A stretch of DNA of 15,717 nt from Gammaproteobacteria bacterium (GCA_023381235.1 JAMCTV010000155.1:8849-24565); one strand, 5' to 3'. Shown: positions 1-6,158, counted from the stretch's first letter. Notes: generated by a model from the letters alone, not told the origin. Program-made: numbers and translations.

Positions 1-26
1 TTTTCGTCCATGGGCTTGCACGCCGC
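1..26. repeat. Inverted copy of 98-123 at the window edge
   Basis: Bases 1-26 are the reverse complement of 98-123 with one mismatch (position 20 against 104), separated by 71 bases. Translated in the uvrA frame they give FRPWAC, not the glycine-rich UvrA sequence expected there. The switch point lies in a shared GC(A/G)CGCCGC microhomology. This is the signature of a fold-back chimera at a contig end, though a real small inversion cannot be excluded. Confidence 0.8.
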
Positions 27-1195
27 AGGAGGTGATCGCCCACCCCGATTCACTCACCGGCCAGTATCTCTCCGGGCGCAGAACCATTCCGCTGCCGGCG
101 GCGCGCAAGCCCATGGACGAAAAGCGCTGCCTGCACCTGCTCGGCGCCAGCGGCAACAATCTCAAGAATATTGACGTCGCTCTTCCCGCCGGACTCATGA
201 CCTGCATCACCGGCGTATCCGGCTCCGGAAAGTCCACGCTCATCAACGACACCCTCTATCATCTGATGGCGCGCGAACTGCACAGCGCCAGCGAAGAACC
301 CGCGCCTTATACGGCGGCGCACGGCATGGAACTGTTCGATAAAGTGGTGAACATAGACCAAAGCCCCATCGGCCGCACCCCGCGCTCCAACCCGGCCACT
401 TATACCGGCCTGTTCACGCCCATCCGCGAATTATTCTCCGGCACACCGGAGGCGCGCTCACGCGGTTACAATCCGGGCCGCTTCAGCTTCAACGTCAAAG
501 GCGGACGCTGCGAAGCATGCCAGGGTGACGGCCTGATCAAAGTGGAAATGCACTTCTTGCCCGACATCTACGTCGCCTGCGACGTGTGCAAAGGCAAACG
601 CTACAACCGCGAAACCCTGGAAGTACATTACAAGCACAAAAACATCCACGAAACACTGGAGATGACGGTGGAAGACGCACGCGCCTTCTTCGACCCCGTC
701 CCCGCCATCGCGCACAAACTGCAAATGCTGATGGAAGTCGGCCTCGGCTACATCAAGCTCGGCCAGAACGCGACCACCCTCTCCGGCGGCGAAGCGCAGC
801 GCGTCAAACTCGCACGCGAACTGTCCCGCCGCGACACCGGCAACACGATGTACATCCTCGACGAACCCACCACCGGCCTGCACTTCCACGACATCGAACA
901 ACTGCTGCGCGTGCTCCACCACCTGCGCGACCACGGCAACACCGTCGTGGTCATCGAACACAACCTCGACGTCATCAAAACCGCCGACTGGATCATAGAT
1001 CTCGGCCCCGAAGGCGGCGGCAAAGGCGGCCAAATCATCGCCACCGGCACCCCCGAACAAGTTGCCGCGCAGACACATTCCTATACTGGCCAATACCTGC
1101 TGCCCATATTACAACGTCACAACCCCGCCAACCACCGAGGTAATCTCAGAAAAAATAGCCCAATATGTACAATACCGAGCGAGAATAATTTGTAG
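2..1195 (+). CDS. uvrA: Excinuclease ABC subunit UvrA, C-terminal part (5' end outside window)
   Basis: UvrA is the DNA-damage-sensing ATPase of nucleotide excision repair; a dimer scans DNA and loads UvrB. About 387 residues of the C-terminal half are visible. Counting from the GTG at 32, the second ATPase module has Walker A GVSGSGKST at 61-69, a four-cysteine zinc module (Cys160, 163, 183, 186), signature LSGGEAQR at 250-257 and Walker B MYILDEP at 273-279, all intact and collinear with E. coli UvrA. The GTG at 32 is not the start; the gene runs in from the left. Similarity is good from the codons PQEV (26 onward), but bases 1-26 do not read as UvrA and look like an inverted-copy artefact. 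The protein ends with about 25 residues beyond the usual UvrA C-terminus. Family assignment is certain. Confidence 0.97.
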   Translation, partial: FRPWACTPQEVIAHPDSLTGQYLSGRRTIPLPAARKPMDEKRCLHLLGASGNNLKNIDVALPAGLMTCITGVSGSGKSTLINDTLYHLMARELHSASEEPAPYTAAHGMELFDKVVNIDQSPIGRTPRSNPATYTGLFTPIRELFSGTPEARSRGYNPGRFSFNVKGGRCEACQGDGLIKVEMHFLPDIYVACDVCKGKRYNRETLEVHYKHKNIHETLEMTVEDARAFFDPVPAIAHKLQMLMEVGLGYIKLGQNATTLSGGEAQRVKLARELSRRDTGNTMYILDEPTTGLHFHDIEQLLRVLHHLRDHGNTVVVIEHNLDVIKTADWIIDLGPEGGGKGGQIIATGTPEQVAAQTHSYTGQYLLPILQRHNPANHRGNLRKNSPICTIPSENNL

Positions 1196-1292
1196 GCCGT
1201 AGCAGAACTATACATCATTCAGGTTGTCTCTTTACTGGTTGTTCTCGGAGCGAGACATTAGGCGAAAGTAAAGCAATTCGACGGCTCAACAT
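1196..1292. other. Intergenic region between uvrA and the IS
   Basis: This stretch is AT-richer than uvrA. It is the original upstream region of the acfC-like gene before the IS arrived. The only structure I see is a small dyad, TCTCG-GAG-CGAGA at 1243-1255. A possible promoter (TTTACT at 1231-1236, 17 bp, GACATT at 1254-1259) is too weak to call. No convincing terminator for uvrA is visible. Confidence 0.4.
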
Positions 1293-1300
1293 TAAAATTA
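1293..1300. repeat. Left target-site duplication TAAAATTA
   Basis: These eight bases flank the left IS end and recur exactly at 2113-2120. An 8-bp duplication is the length known for IS1595-family insertions. Confidence 0.92.
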
Positions 1301-2112
1301 GGTAATACCTAACCAAATTGGTCATGAGAAAATGTTTGAGGTGTGGGCATGGGCGCAGTTATGCCCTGGCCGATGGCCGCTATAAATGCCAGGCATGCGG
1401 ACATCGCTACACGTGGAAAACGGTCTGGCAGGCGAGCCGTTTGCCGGACGCCACCAAGCGCCAATGGGTGGAATGGTTTGCGCTGGGTGTGCCGGTGTAC
1501 CGGCAGCGCTTTCGTGCGCTGGCCAGTCCCGGTGGCGATCGAGCGCTTCTACCGGCTGGTGCGCGCCTGCTGCGCCTATGAAGAGCATCTGCGCGAGCCT
1601 TTTGAGGGGACGCTGGAATGCGATGAAACCCTGTTTGGAGGGCGCCGCCCGGGCAAGCGGGGCTGGGGCGCGGCGGGCAAGGTAATCGTGTTTGGCATCC
1701 TCAAGCGCAACGGGGAAGTAAAGGTCTTCCCGGTGCCCGCTCGGAATCGCGCCGAGGTCTTGGCCCAGGTGCAGAGCGACACCCGGCCCGGCAGCTTGTA
1801 CTATACCGATGACTGGCAAGCCTATGCCTCGTTGCGGGTGCGGGGAGACCACATTGTGATGCGTAAAGAGCGGGGCCGCCCCCGGGGGAGAGACCACATC
1901 AATGGCATCGAAGGCTTCTGGAGTTACGCCAAACATTGGCTGTATCCGTACCGCGGCGTGCCCCGGAAATTCTTCCGCCTGTATTTGGGCGAGATTTGCT
2001 GGCGTTTTAATCATCGCAATGAAAACCTGGAACCCTTTCTGTATAAGCTTTTGTGGACGATCCCCACGAGCGAAATTAACCCCATTTTGGTCCGAATTGG
2101 TTAGGAATTACC
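1301..2112 (+). mobile_element. IS1595-family insertion sequence, 812 bp, complete ends
   Basis: Both ends are visible. The left terminal inverted repeat (1301-1321) begins GGTAATACCTAACC; the right one (2092-2112), read inward on the minus strand, begins GGTAATTCCTAACC. They match at 18 of 21 positions. Perfect 8-bp direct repeats flank the element, so it arrived by transposition and the site has not been rearranged since. It encodes one transposase with a zinc-ribbon N-terminus and a DDE-type domain, the IS1595 architecture and probably the IS1016-like subgroup. The transposase stop codon lies inside the right repeat. The reading frame is broken, so this copy is probably inactive on its own. 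The perfect duplication suggests a fairly recent insertion. Confidence 0.93.
1324..2104 (+). pseudogene. IS1595-family transposase, one-base frameshift
   Basis: The DDE transposase of the surrounding IS is split over two frames. The first part (1324-1530, 69 residues from ATG MRKCLRCGH) holds a zinc ribbon with Cys4, 7, 22 and 25. The second part resumes at 1532 with VAIERFYRLV and carries the catalytic domain: first Asp in ECDETLFGG, second Asp in YYTDDWQAY, Glu in NGIEGFWSYAK with Lys seven residues on (DDEK). One extra base in CCCG at 1528-1531 causes the break; removing it gives ASPVAIER, a smooth family-like join. The two parts would make a roughly 259-residue protein. A programmed +1 shift at CCC-G is conceivable, but a disabling mutation or a sequencing error is simpler. 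Confidence 0.9.
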
Positions 2113-2120
2113 TAAAATTA
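2113..2120. repeat. Right target-site duplication TAAAATTA
   Basis: Exact copy of 1293-1300. Its last A is also the first base of the Shine-Dalgarno sequence AAGGAGG (2120-2126) of the next gene, so the IS entered right beside the ribosome-binding site without destroying it. Confidence 0.92.
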
Positions 2121-2133
2121 AGGAGGCATTACC

Positions 2134-2907
2134 ATGAGCTCAGCCGGACTGTTCGTCAAAATTGTTTTTGGTGTGTTTATTAACGTGCTTATGCTCAATG
2201 ATATCGTGCAAGCACAGGAAACAGTGTATGTTTATGGCCCCGGCGGGCCAGCGCCCGCAACGAAGGAAGCAGCAGTTGCCTTCGAAAAAAAGACTGGTGT
2301 CAAGGTTGAGGTCACATCAGGCCCTACTCCGCAGTGGATCGACAAAGCCAAAAAGGATGCAGATATAATCTATAGTGGTTCAGAGACAATGATGACCGAT
2401 TTCGTCTTTGCCATGGAAGGTCGTATTTCGCATTTCGATGTACAGCCTTTGTACTTAAGGCCTTTGTCAATACTGGTGCGTCCTAATAATCCTAAGAAAT
2501 TTAAGGGATTTAAAGATCTCCTCAATCCAGGCATTAAGATTCTCGTAGTGAATGGCGCCGGGCAAAACGGTGTATGGGAAGACATGGCGGGGCGCCAAGG
2601 CGACATTAATACGGTAAGGGCCATCCGTCGTAATATTGTTGCCTACGCCAAGAATAGTGCAGAGGCACGCCAGACATGGATCGATAAACCTGAAATCGAT
2701 GTTTGGCTGATCTGGAATATCTGGCAAGTCTCCAATCCCAGCTTAGCCGAGATCGTCAATATCGAGCCCGACTATGCGATCTACCGCGATACCGGCGTAG
2801 TACTCACCACACAGGGAAAAACAAAATCCGCCGCGCGCCTGTTCGTTGAGTTCCTGTCGTCCCCTGACGGCGCACAGATTTTCCAAAAATGGGGCTGGGC
2901 CACCTAA
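2134..2907 (+). CDS. AcfC-like periplasmic substrate-binding protein
   Basis: This 257-residue exported protein resembles AcfC (accessory colonization factor C), a relative of periplasmic anion-binding proteins of the sulfate/molybdate type. It has a signal peptide with a hydrophobic core at about 6-20 and likely cleavage after Ala27 (VQA/QE). The mature protein opens with VYVYGPGGPAP and contains the family-like stretches EVTSGPTPQWIDKA, YLRPLSILVRP, NGAGQNGVWEDMAGR, WLIWNIWQVSNP and DTGVVLTT. The start is the ATG seven bases after a perfect AAGGAGG. No permease or ATPase gene is adjacent, so it may be a solo binding or sensing protein. The IS cuts it off from its original upstream DNA. The ligand cannot be read from the sequence. 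The gene is visibly lower in GC than uvrA, which suggests transfer. Confidence 0.8.
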   Translation: MSSAGLFVKIVFGVFINVLMLNDIVQAQETVYVYGPGGPAPATKEAAVAFEKKTGVKVEVTSGPTPQWIDKAKKDADIIYSGSETMMTDFVFAMEGRISHFDVQPLYLRPLSILVRPNNPKKFKGFKDLLNPGIKILVVNGAGQNGVWEDMAGRQGDINTVRAIRRNIVAYAKNSAEARQTWIDKPEIDVWLIWNIWQVSNPSLAEIVNIEPDYAIYRDTGVVLTTQGKTKSAARLFVEFLSSPDGAQIFQKWGWAT

Positions 2908-2982
2908 ACAAATCACCCTAACAGATGCGGTAAGGCCACGCCGCTGATTTCAAGCGTTGGCAAGATAAGAAAGGAGCTAGTT

Positions 2983-3540
2983 ATGACGACCAGAAGCAAA
3001 ATCAGTAAGGGAATTACCAAAGTAGCTCTCTGCTGTGCGATCTTGGGGCTGACGGTTCAGCCTAGTGTTTCTCAGGAGACGGTTCAGCCCAGTGTTTCTC
3101 AGGAACTTGAAGAGCGTATCCCCATTCCGATTTCTGTCCGGAAGGACATTCGGGTGGTCTTCCAGATCAAAGATGATGATTGGAAAAAAGGAATTGGCAA
3201 GGGATTGTACTATGTCGGGAAACTCGTGGAGACCTATGATTCTATGGGGATTGACCCGAAAGACAGATCAATTCATGCCGTCTTCCACGATTCAGCCGGA
3301 TACTGGATGCTGAAAGACAGCGCGTACAACAAGACCAAGGGAATAAATACCGGTAATCCGAATAAGGAGACCATACGAAAGCTTACCCAACAGGGAGTTA
3401 GTATTGAGCTCTGCGCTCAGACCATGAAGAGCCATGGATGGGTGGCCGACGACATTCTTCCCGATGTCAAGGTAGTTGTGGGTGCCTATCCTAGGATTAT
3501 CGACCTTCAAATGCAGGGTTACGCATATATTCGATTCTGA
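2983..3540 (+). CDS. Exported DsrE/DsrF-like family protein
   Basis: A 185-residue protein with an N-terminal signal peptide (hydrophobic VALCCAILGL at about 14-23) followed by a DsrE/F-like alpha/beta domain. Family-like features are VVFQIKDDD near 58, a 'VFHDSAGYWML' strand near 100, and the conserved cysteine Cys144 in IELCAQTMKSHGW, which in cytoplasmic DsrE and TusD relatives carries persulfide sulfur. Here it would be periplasmic, and its substrate is unknown. The start is ATG after AAAGGAG (2970-2976). It lies 75 bp after the acfC-like gene and is probably co-transcribed with it. A nine-residue tandem repeat (TVQPSVSQE twice) sits just after the signal peptide, in the linker before the domain, and should not disturb the fold. 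Composition is AT-richer than the ribosomal genes. Confidence 0.78.
   Translation: MTTRSKISKGITKVALCCAILGLTVQPSVSQETVQPSVSQELEERIPIPISVRKDIRVVFQIKDDDWKKGIGKGLYYVGKLVETYDSMGIDPKDRSIHAVFHDSAGYWMLKDSAYNKTKGINTGNPNKETIRKLTQQGVSIELCAQTMKSHGWVADDILPDVKVVVGAYPRIIDLQMQGYAYIRF
3052..3105 (+). repeat. 27-bp tandem duplication within the dsrE-like gene
   Basis: Two units, 3052-3078 and 3079-3105, each encode TVQPSVSQE and differ at only two bases, both synonymous. The unit is a multiple of three, so the frame is kept. Confidence 0.95.
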
Positions 3541-3572
3541 AACCCACGAGTGAGGGACTTGCCAACAATAGC

Positions 3573-3773
3573 TTGCACCGCGTGCATTTCATGAACGTCG
3601 TGTTTGCCGTCGAATCCGTGCTGCGGGAACTGCTACACCCCGACAAAATCAACCTCGCCTCGCTCGGCAACCAGGTTCCCCATCTCCACTGGGCTGAACC
3701 GTCTCCACGTGATCCCACGTTACCGGGACGACGCGCATTTTCCGAATCCGATTTGGTCTGCGCGGTTGCGTGA
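3573..3773 (+). pseudogene. HIT-family (histidine triad) protein remnant
   Basis: HIT proteins are small nucleotide-binding hydrolases. The remnant reads FMNVVFAVESVLREL, PDKINLASLGNQVPHLHW in the frame of 3573; after 13 extra bases (3693-3705, GCTGAACCGTCTC) it continues in another frame as HVIPRYRDDAHFPNPIWSARLRE. Without those bases the two halves join into the HLHWHVIPR active-site motif of the family. The insertion therefore breaks the gene exactly between the second and third histidines. The first half of the protein is missing and no start or ribosome-binding site is seen. The next recognisable sequence is unrelated, so this is a gene fragment left by rearrangement. Confidence 0.82.
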
Positions 3774-3776
3774 GTT

Positions 3777-3788
3777 GGGGGGGGGGGG
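3777..3788. repeat. Homopolymeric G12 tract
   Basis: Twelve consecutive G follow the end of HIT homology. Such tracts slip during replication and sequencing. It is not inside an intact gene here. Confidence 0.9.
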
Positions 3789-3851
3789 TCGGGCCTATAC
3801 CTGCTAGTAAGGTAGTGTGCGCTGTGCGCACGGTTTGCTTATGGATAAACA
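3789..3851. other. Unassigned junction between HIT and dsbD remnants
   Basis: This segment of about 60 bp matches neither neighbour. It holds a perfect small dyad, GTGCGC-TGT-GCGCAC (3817-3831), with no T-run after it. It marks a deletion or rearrangement junction: HIT homology stops before it and DsbD homology begins after the TAA at 3846-3848. Confidence 0.45.
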
Positions 3852-3875
3852 CTGCTTGGCCTGTGGGGCGGGGCA

Positions 3876-4346
3876 ATGGTGATAGGTGCGGCCGGTGGCG
3901 CACAGGATCCCTTCCAGCCGCTGTCCTTCGTGGCGGCAGGCGCCGCACCCACTCAGGCTGCTGTAGCGAATGATTTCATGGCCCGCTTCGCATTGGTCAA
4001 GACACAGCAAGCGCTCGAAGCGCGTGTCGCCGAGGCCGGGCAGCGCGGCCAGTGGACGCTGGTGAATTTCTACGCCGACTGGTGCGTGTCGTGCAAAGTG
4101 ACCGAGCGCGTGGTATTCGCCGACCCGTGTGTGCAACAGGCGCTGGCCGACACGCAATTGCTGCGCCCGGATGTCACCGCCAATACTGTGGACGACCATG
4201 CACTGATGAGCGCCCACCAGATTCTCGGATCCCCGACCATGCTGCTGATCGGCCCGGATGGCAAGAAACGCCGCATCGAGCGCATCACCGGTGAACTCAG
4301 TGCAGACGAATTCCTCGTCCGCCTGGCACTGGCAAGGAAAGGTTGA
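3876..4346 (+). CDS. DsbD C-terminal thioredoxin-like domain, 5'-truncated gene
   Basis: The 156 residues match the tail of DsbD, the inner-membrane protein that passes electrons from cytoplasmic thioredoxin to periplasmic disulfide reductases. The opening (GAAGGAQDPFQPL) corresponds to the end of the last DsbD membrane helix and linker; the helix remnant extends in frame upstream to about 3852 (LLGLWGGA). The thioredoxin-like gamma domain has NFYADWCVSCK with redox Cys70 and Cys73, and GSPT with the cis-proline. The alpha domain and the eight-helix beta domain are absent, and a stop at 3846 closes the frame. ATG 3876 is the first usable start, with only GGGGCGGGG before it. Without a signal peptide or membrane anchor the domain would stay in the cytoplasm, so it is probably a relic. 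It ends two bases before the next gene. Confidence 0.8.
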   Translation: MVIGAAGGAQDPFQPLSFVAAGAAPTQAAVANDFMARFALVKTQQALEARVAEAGQRGQWTLVNFYADWCVSCKVTERVVFADPCVQQALADTQLLRPDVTANTVDDHALMSAHQILGSPTMLLIGPDGKKRRIERITGELSADEFLVRLALARKG

Positions 4347-4348
4347 GC

Positions 4349-5176
4349 ATGCTGTCAGTGAATCTGGGTCCCTTCGCGCTGTCGAGCAGCGTGCTGCTGT
4401 TGCTGGTAGCCGGGCTGGTTGCGGCTGGGGTAGGCCACCTGGTCGGGCGTGGTCAGCAAGCGGGCATAGGCAATACCTTGACCGACATGCTGATCGCCGC
4501 TGTGCTGGTGGCGCGCATCGCCTTTGTCGCCATCTGGTTCGACACTTACCGCAGCACGCCCTGGTCCATGCTCGATATCCGTGACGGCGGTTTCACACCT
4601 TGGGCCGGGATAGGGGCGGCGCTGCTGGTGGCGATCTGGCGCGGCTGGCGCCGGCCGGCACTGCGCAAACCGCTGATCCTGGGGCTGGCGGCAGGGGCGC
4701 TGGTCTGGGGCGCGATGTTCGGTGCGCTGCGCATGACGGAAAAATCGGCGCTGCCCAAGGTGGCGTTGACGACGCTTGCCGGCGAGCCGGCAGACCTTGC
4801 TGCGCTGGCCGCCGGCAAACCCATGGTCGTCAATCTGTGGGCGAGCTGGTGCCCACCGTGCCGGCGCGAAATGCCGGTGCTCGCCGCCGCGCAAAAACGG
4901 GAAACCGGGATGCGCTTTGTCTTTGTCAACCAGGGCGAGGATGGGGCGACGGCCCGGCGCTACCTCAGCACCGGTCAACTCGATCTCGCCAATGTGCTAC
5001 TCGATCCCGACACCCGTCTTGGTCGCGAAGTCGGCTCGGGGGCGTTGCCAACCACATTGTTCTACGACGCTAACGGACGGCTGGTCGATACCCACCTGGG
5101 TGAACTATCGGCGGCCTCGCTGGCGAGCAAATTAAACCAGTTGCGCGCGCGCACAAACCTCTCAAGTAAGGAGTAA
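4349..5176 (+). CDS. Membrane-anchored TlpA-family thioredoxin with Lgt-like N-terminal domain
   Basis: A 275-residue protein in two parts. Residues 1-127 hold about four hydrophobic segments (near 10-33, 44-64, 83-96 and 108-127) with a pattern like prolipoprotein diacylglyceryl transferase: LGPFAL, LTDMLIAAVLVARIAF, then DGGFTPWAG where active Lgt has GG..FHGG. The catalytic His is replaced by Trp, so lipid transfer is unlikely and the part probably serves as a membrane scaffold. Residues 135-275 form a periplasmic TlpA/ResA-type thioredoxin fold with WASWCPPC (Cys168, Cys171) and cis-proline 234 (ALPTT), a thiol-disulfide reductase. The ATG at 4349 is preferred over an in-frame TTG at 4343; it follows AAGGAAAGG and sits two bases after the DsbD-like stop, so translation is probably coupled. 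It likely needs DsbD-type electrons. Confidence 0.85.
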   Translation: MLSVNLGPFALSSSVLLLLVAGLVAAGVGHLVGRGQQAGIGNTLTDMLIAAVLVARIAFVAIWFDTYRSTPWSMLDIRDGGFTPWAGIGAALLVAIWRGWRRPALRKPLILGLAAGALVWGAMFGALRMTEKSALPKVALTTLAGEPADLAALAAGKPMVVNLWASWCPPCRREMPVLAAAQKRETGMRFVFVNQGEDGATARRYLSTGQLDLANVLLDPDTRLGREVGSGALPTTLFYDANGRLVDTHLGELSAASLASKLNQLRARTNLSSKE

Positions 5177-5183
5177 ATCACCA

Positions 5184-5954
5184 ATGATTAAAAAACCATG
5201 CATTCTGGTTACCGTTTTGTTTGCCTTGCTCGGCATCGCCCCGGCAGCACAGGCGAAAGACTGGCCAGCACCGATCAAGGCACTCGAAGCTCAGGGCGTT
5301 GAAGTGATTGGAACCTTTGATGCGCTAGGCGGGCTGACCGGCTATGCAGGCATGATTGAGCAACAGCCGCTGGCCATCTACCTGACCGTCGATGGCAAAC
5401 AGGCGATCATCGGCACCATGATCGACGCAAAAGGGGCAAACCTGAGCCAGGAACCGTTGGACAGGCTGGTCAGCAAACCCATGACTGTGAAAACATGGAA
5501 GCAGCTTGAGAAGAGCACCTGGATTGCCGATGGCAGCAAGAATGTCCCGCGTGTCATCTACACTTTTACCGACCCTAACTGTCCCTACTGCAACAAATTC
5601 TGGAATGATGCCCGACCCTGGGTCAAGGCCGGTAAGGTGCAGCTGCGCCACATCATAGTTGCCATCCTCACGGACACCAGCGCGGGTAAGGCTGCAGCCC
5701 TGCTCTCTGCCAAGGATCCGCAAGTCGCCCTGACCCAGCACGAACAACAGCATGCCAGCGGTGGCGTCAAGCTCTTGGGCCAGATTTCGGCAACAGTTCG
5801 CGCGCAGCTCGACGCCAACCAGAAGTTGATGCAGCAACTCGGTTCCTTTGCCACACCGACCATCTTCTACAAGGACGCCAGCGGCAATCTGCAAAAGATA
5901 CAGGGTGCGCCATCGGCAGAGATGCTGACCACAATTCTTGGCCAGCCTGCGTAG
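5184..5954 (+). CDS. dsbG: Thiol:disulfide interchange protein DsbG
   Basis: DsbG is a periplasmic disulfide isomerase/chaperone of the DsbC/DsbG family that repairs or protects protein cysteines. The 256-residue sequence has a signal peptide with likely cleavage after Ala24 (AQA/K), an N-terminal dimerisation domain (about 25-90, with GYAGMIEQQPLAIYLTVDG), a linker helix, and a thioredoxin domain with FTDPNCPYC (Cys133, Cys136) and ATPT with the cis-proline near the end. Length matches the family (about 250). The start ATG follows AAGGAG (5168-5173), which overlaps the end of the TlpA-like gene, so the two are in one operon. DsbG must be kept reduced by a DsbD-type donor; the only one in the window is the truncated copy upstream. 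Confidence 0.93.
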   Translation: MIKKPCILVTVLFALLGIAPAAQAKDWPAPIKALEAQGVEVIGTFDALGGLTGYAGMIEQQPLAIYLTVDGKQAIIGTMIDAKGANLSQEPLDRLVSKPMTVKTWKQLEKSTWIADGSKNVPRVIYTFTDPNCPYCNKFWNDARPWVKAGKVQLRHIIVAILTDTSAGKAAALLSAKDPQVALTQHEQQHASGGVKLLGQISATVRAQLDANQKLMQQLGSFATPTIFYKDASGNLQKIQGAPSAEMLTTILGQPA

Positions 5955-6026
5955 GGCGCAATAGCGCAGCGTATTGCGCCGCATGAAACGTATACGGTGG
6001 ATTACGGCTTGCGCCTAACCCATCCT
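5955..6026. repeat. Dispersed palindromic (REP-like) repeat pair
   Basis: Two hairpins lie side by side. The first, 5955-5980, is perfect: GGCGCAATA, an 8-base loop, TATTGCGCC. The second, about 5995-6025, is imperfect (GGTGGATTA...TAACCCATCC). The motif types, GCGCAATA hairpins and 'GGATTACGGC..GCCTAA' arms, resemble intergenic palindromic repeats common in beta- and gammaproteobacteria. The first begins directly after the dsbG stop codon and could also act as an RNA-stabilising or weak terminating structure; there is no T-run. Confidence 0.7.
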
Positions 6027-6129
6027 ATGAAACCCGCCTATTCAAGCAGCATGCGTAGCCGGATGGAATGAAATGAAATTCGGGAATAGAAGATGATACT
6101 GCCACAATGTTTCAGGGCTGCTGGCTTTG

Positions 6130-6158
6130 TTGCGATTTGGGCCTATTCGCCGGATAAT
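6130..6158 (+). promoter_or_regulatory. Putative sigma-70 promoter of hicBA
   Basis: A -35 like TTGCGA (6130-6135), a 17-bp spacer and -10 GATAAT (6153-6158) place a transcription start about 20 bases before hicB. A 16-bp imperfect dyad, TATT-N2-CCGG-N2-AATA (6144-6159), covers the -10 and could be an operator. Called by eye only. Confidence 0.4.

Noticed and set aside
458..1093. Long minus-strand open frame (211 codons) opposite uvrA
   Set aside because: It is the antisense of the well-conserved UvrA coding frame, with no family resemblance and low-complexity Ala/Val/Phe content caused by codon bias.
2085..2118. Outward promoter from the IS right end ending in TAAAAT of the target duplication
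   Set aside because: The -10-like hexamer has no -35 at proper spacing, and it is so close to the Shine-Dalgarno that transcription would start inside it.
3817..3831. GTGCGC-TGT-GCGCAC dyad as a terminator
   Set aside because: It has a short stem with no T-run on either strand and no clear gene to terminate.
6124..6135. GGCTTTGTTGCG as a solo terminal repeat of an IS903-like element
   Set aside because: Only about ten bases resemble such an end from memory; there is no partner repeat, target duplication or transposase remnant nearby.
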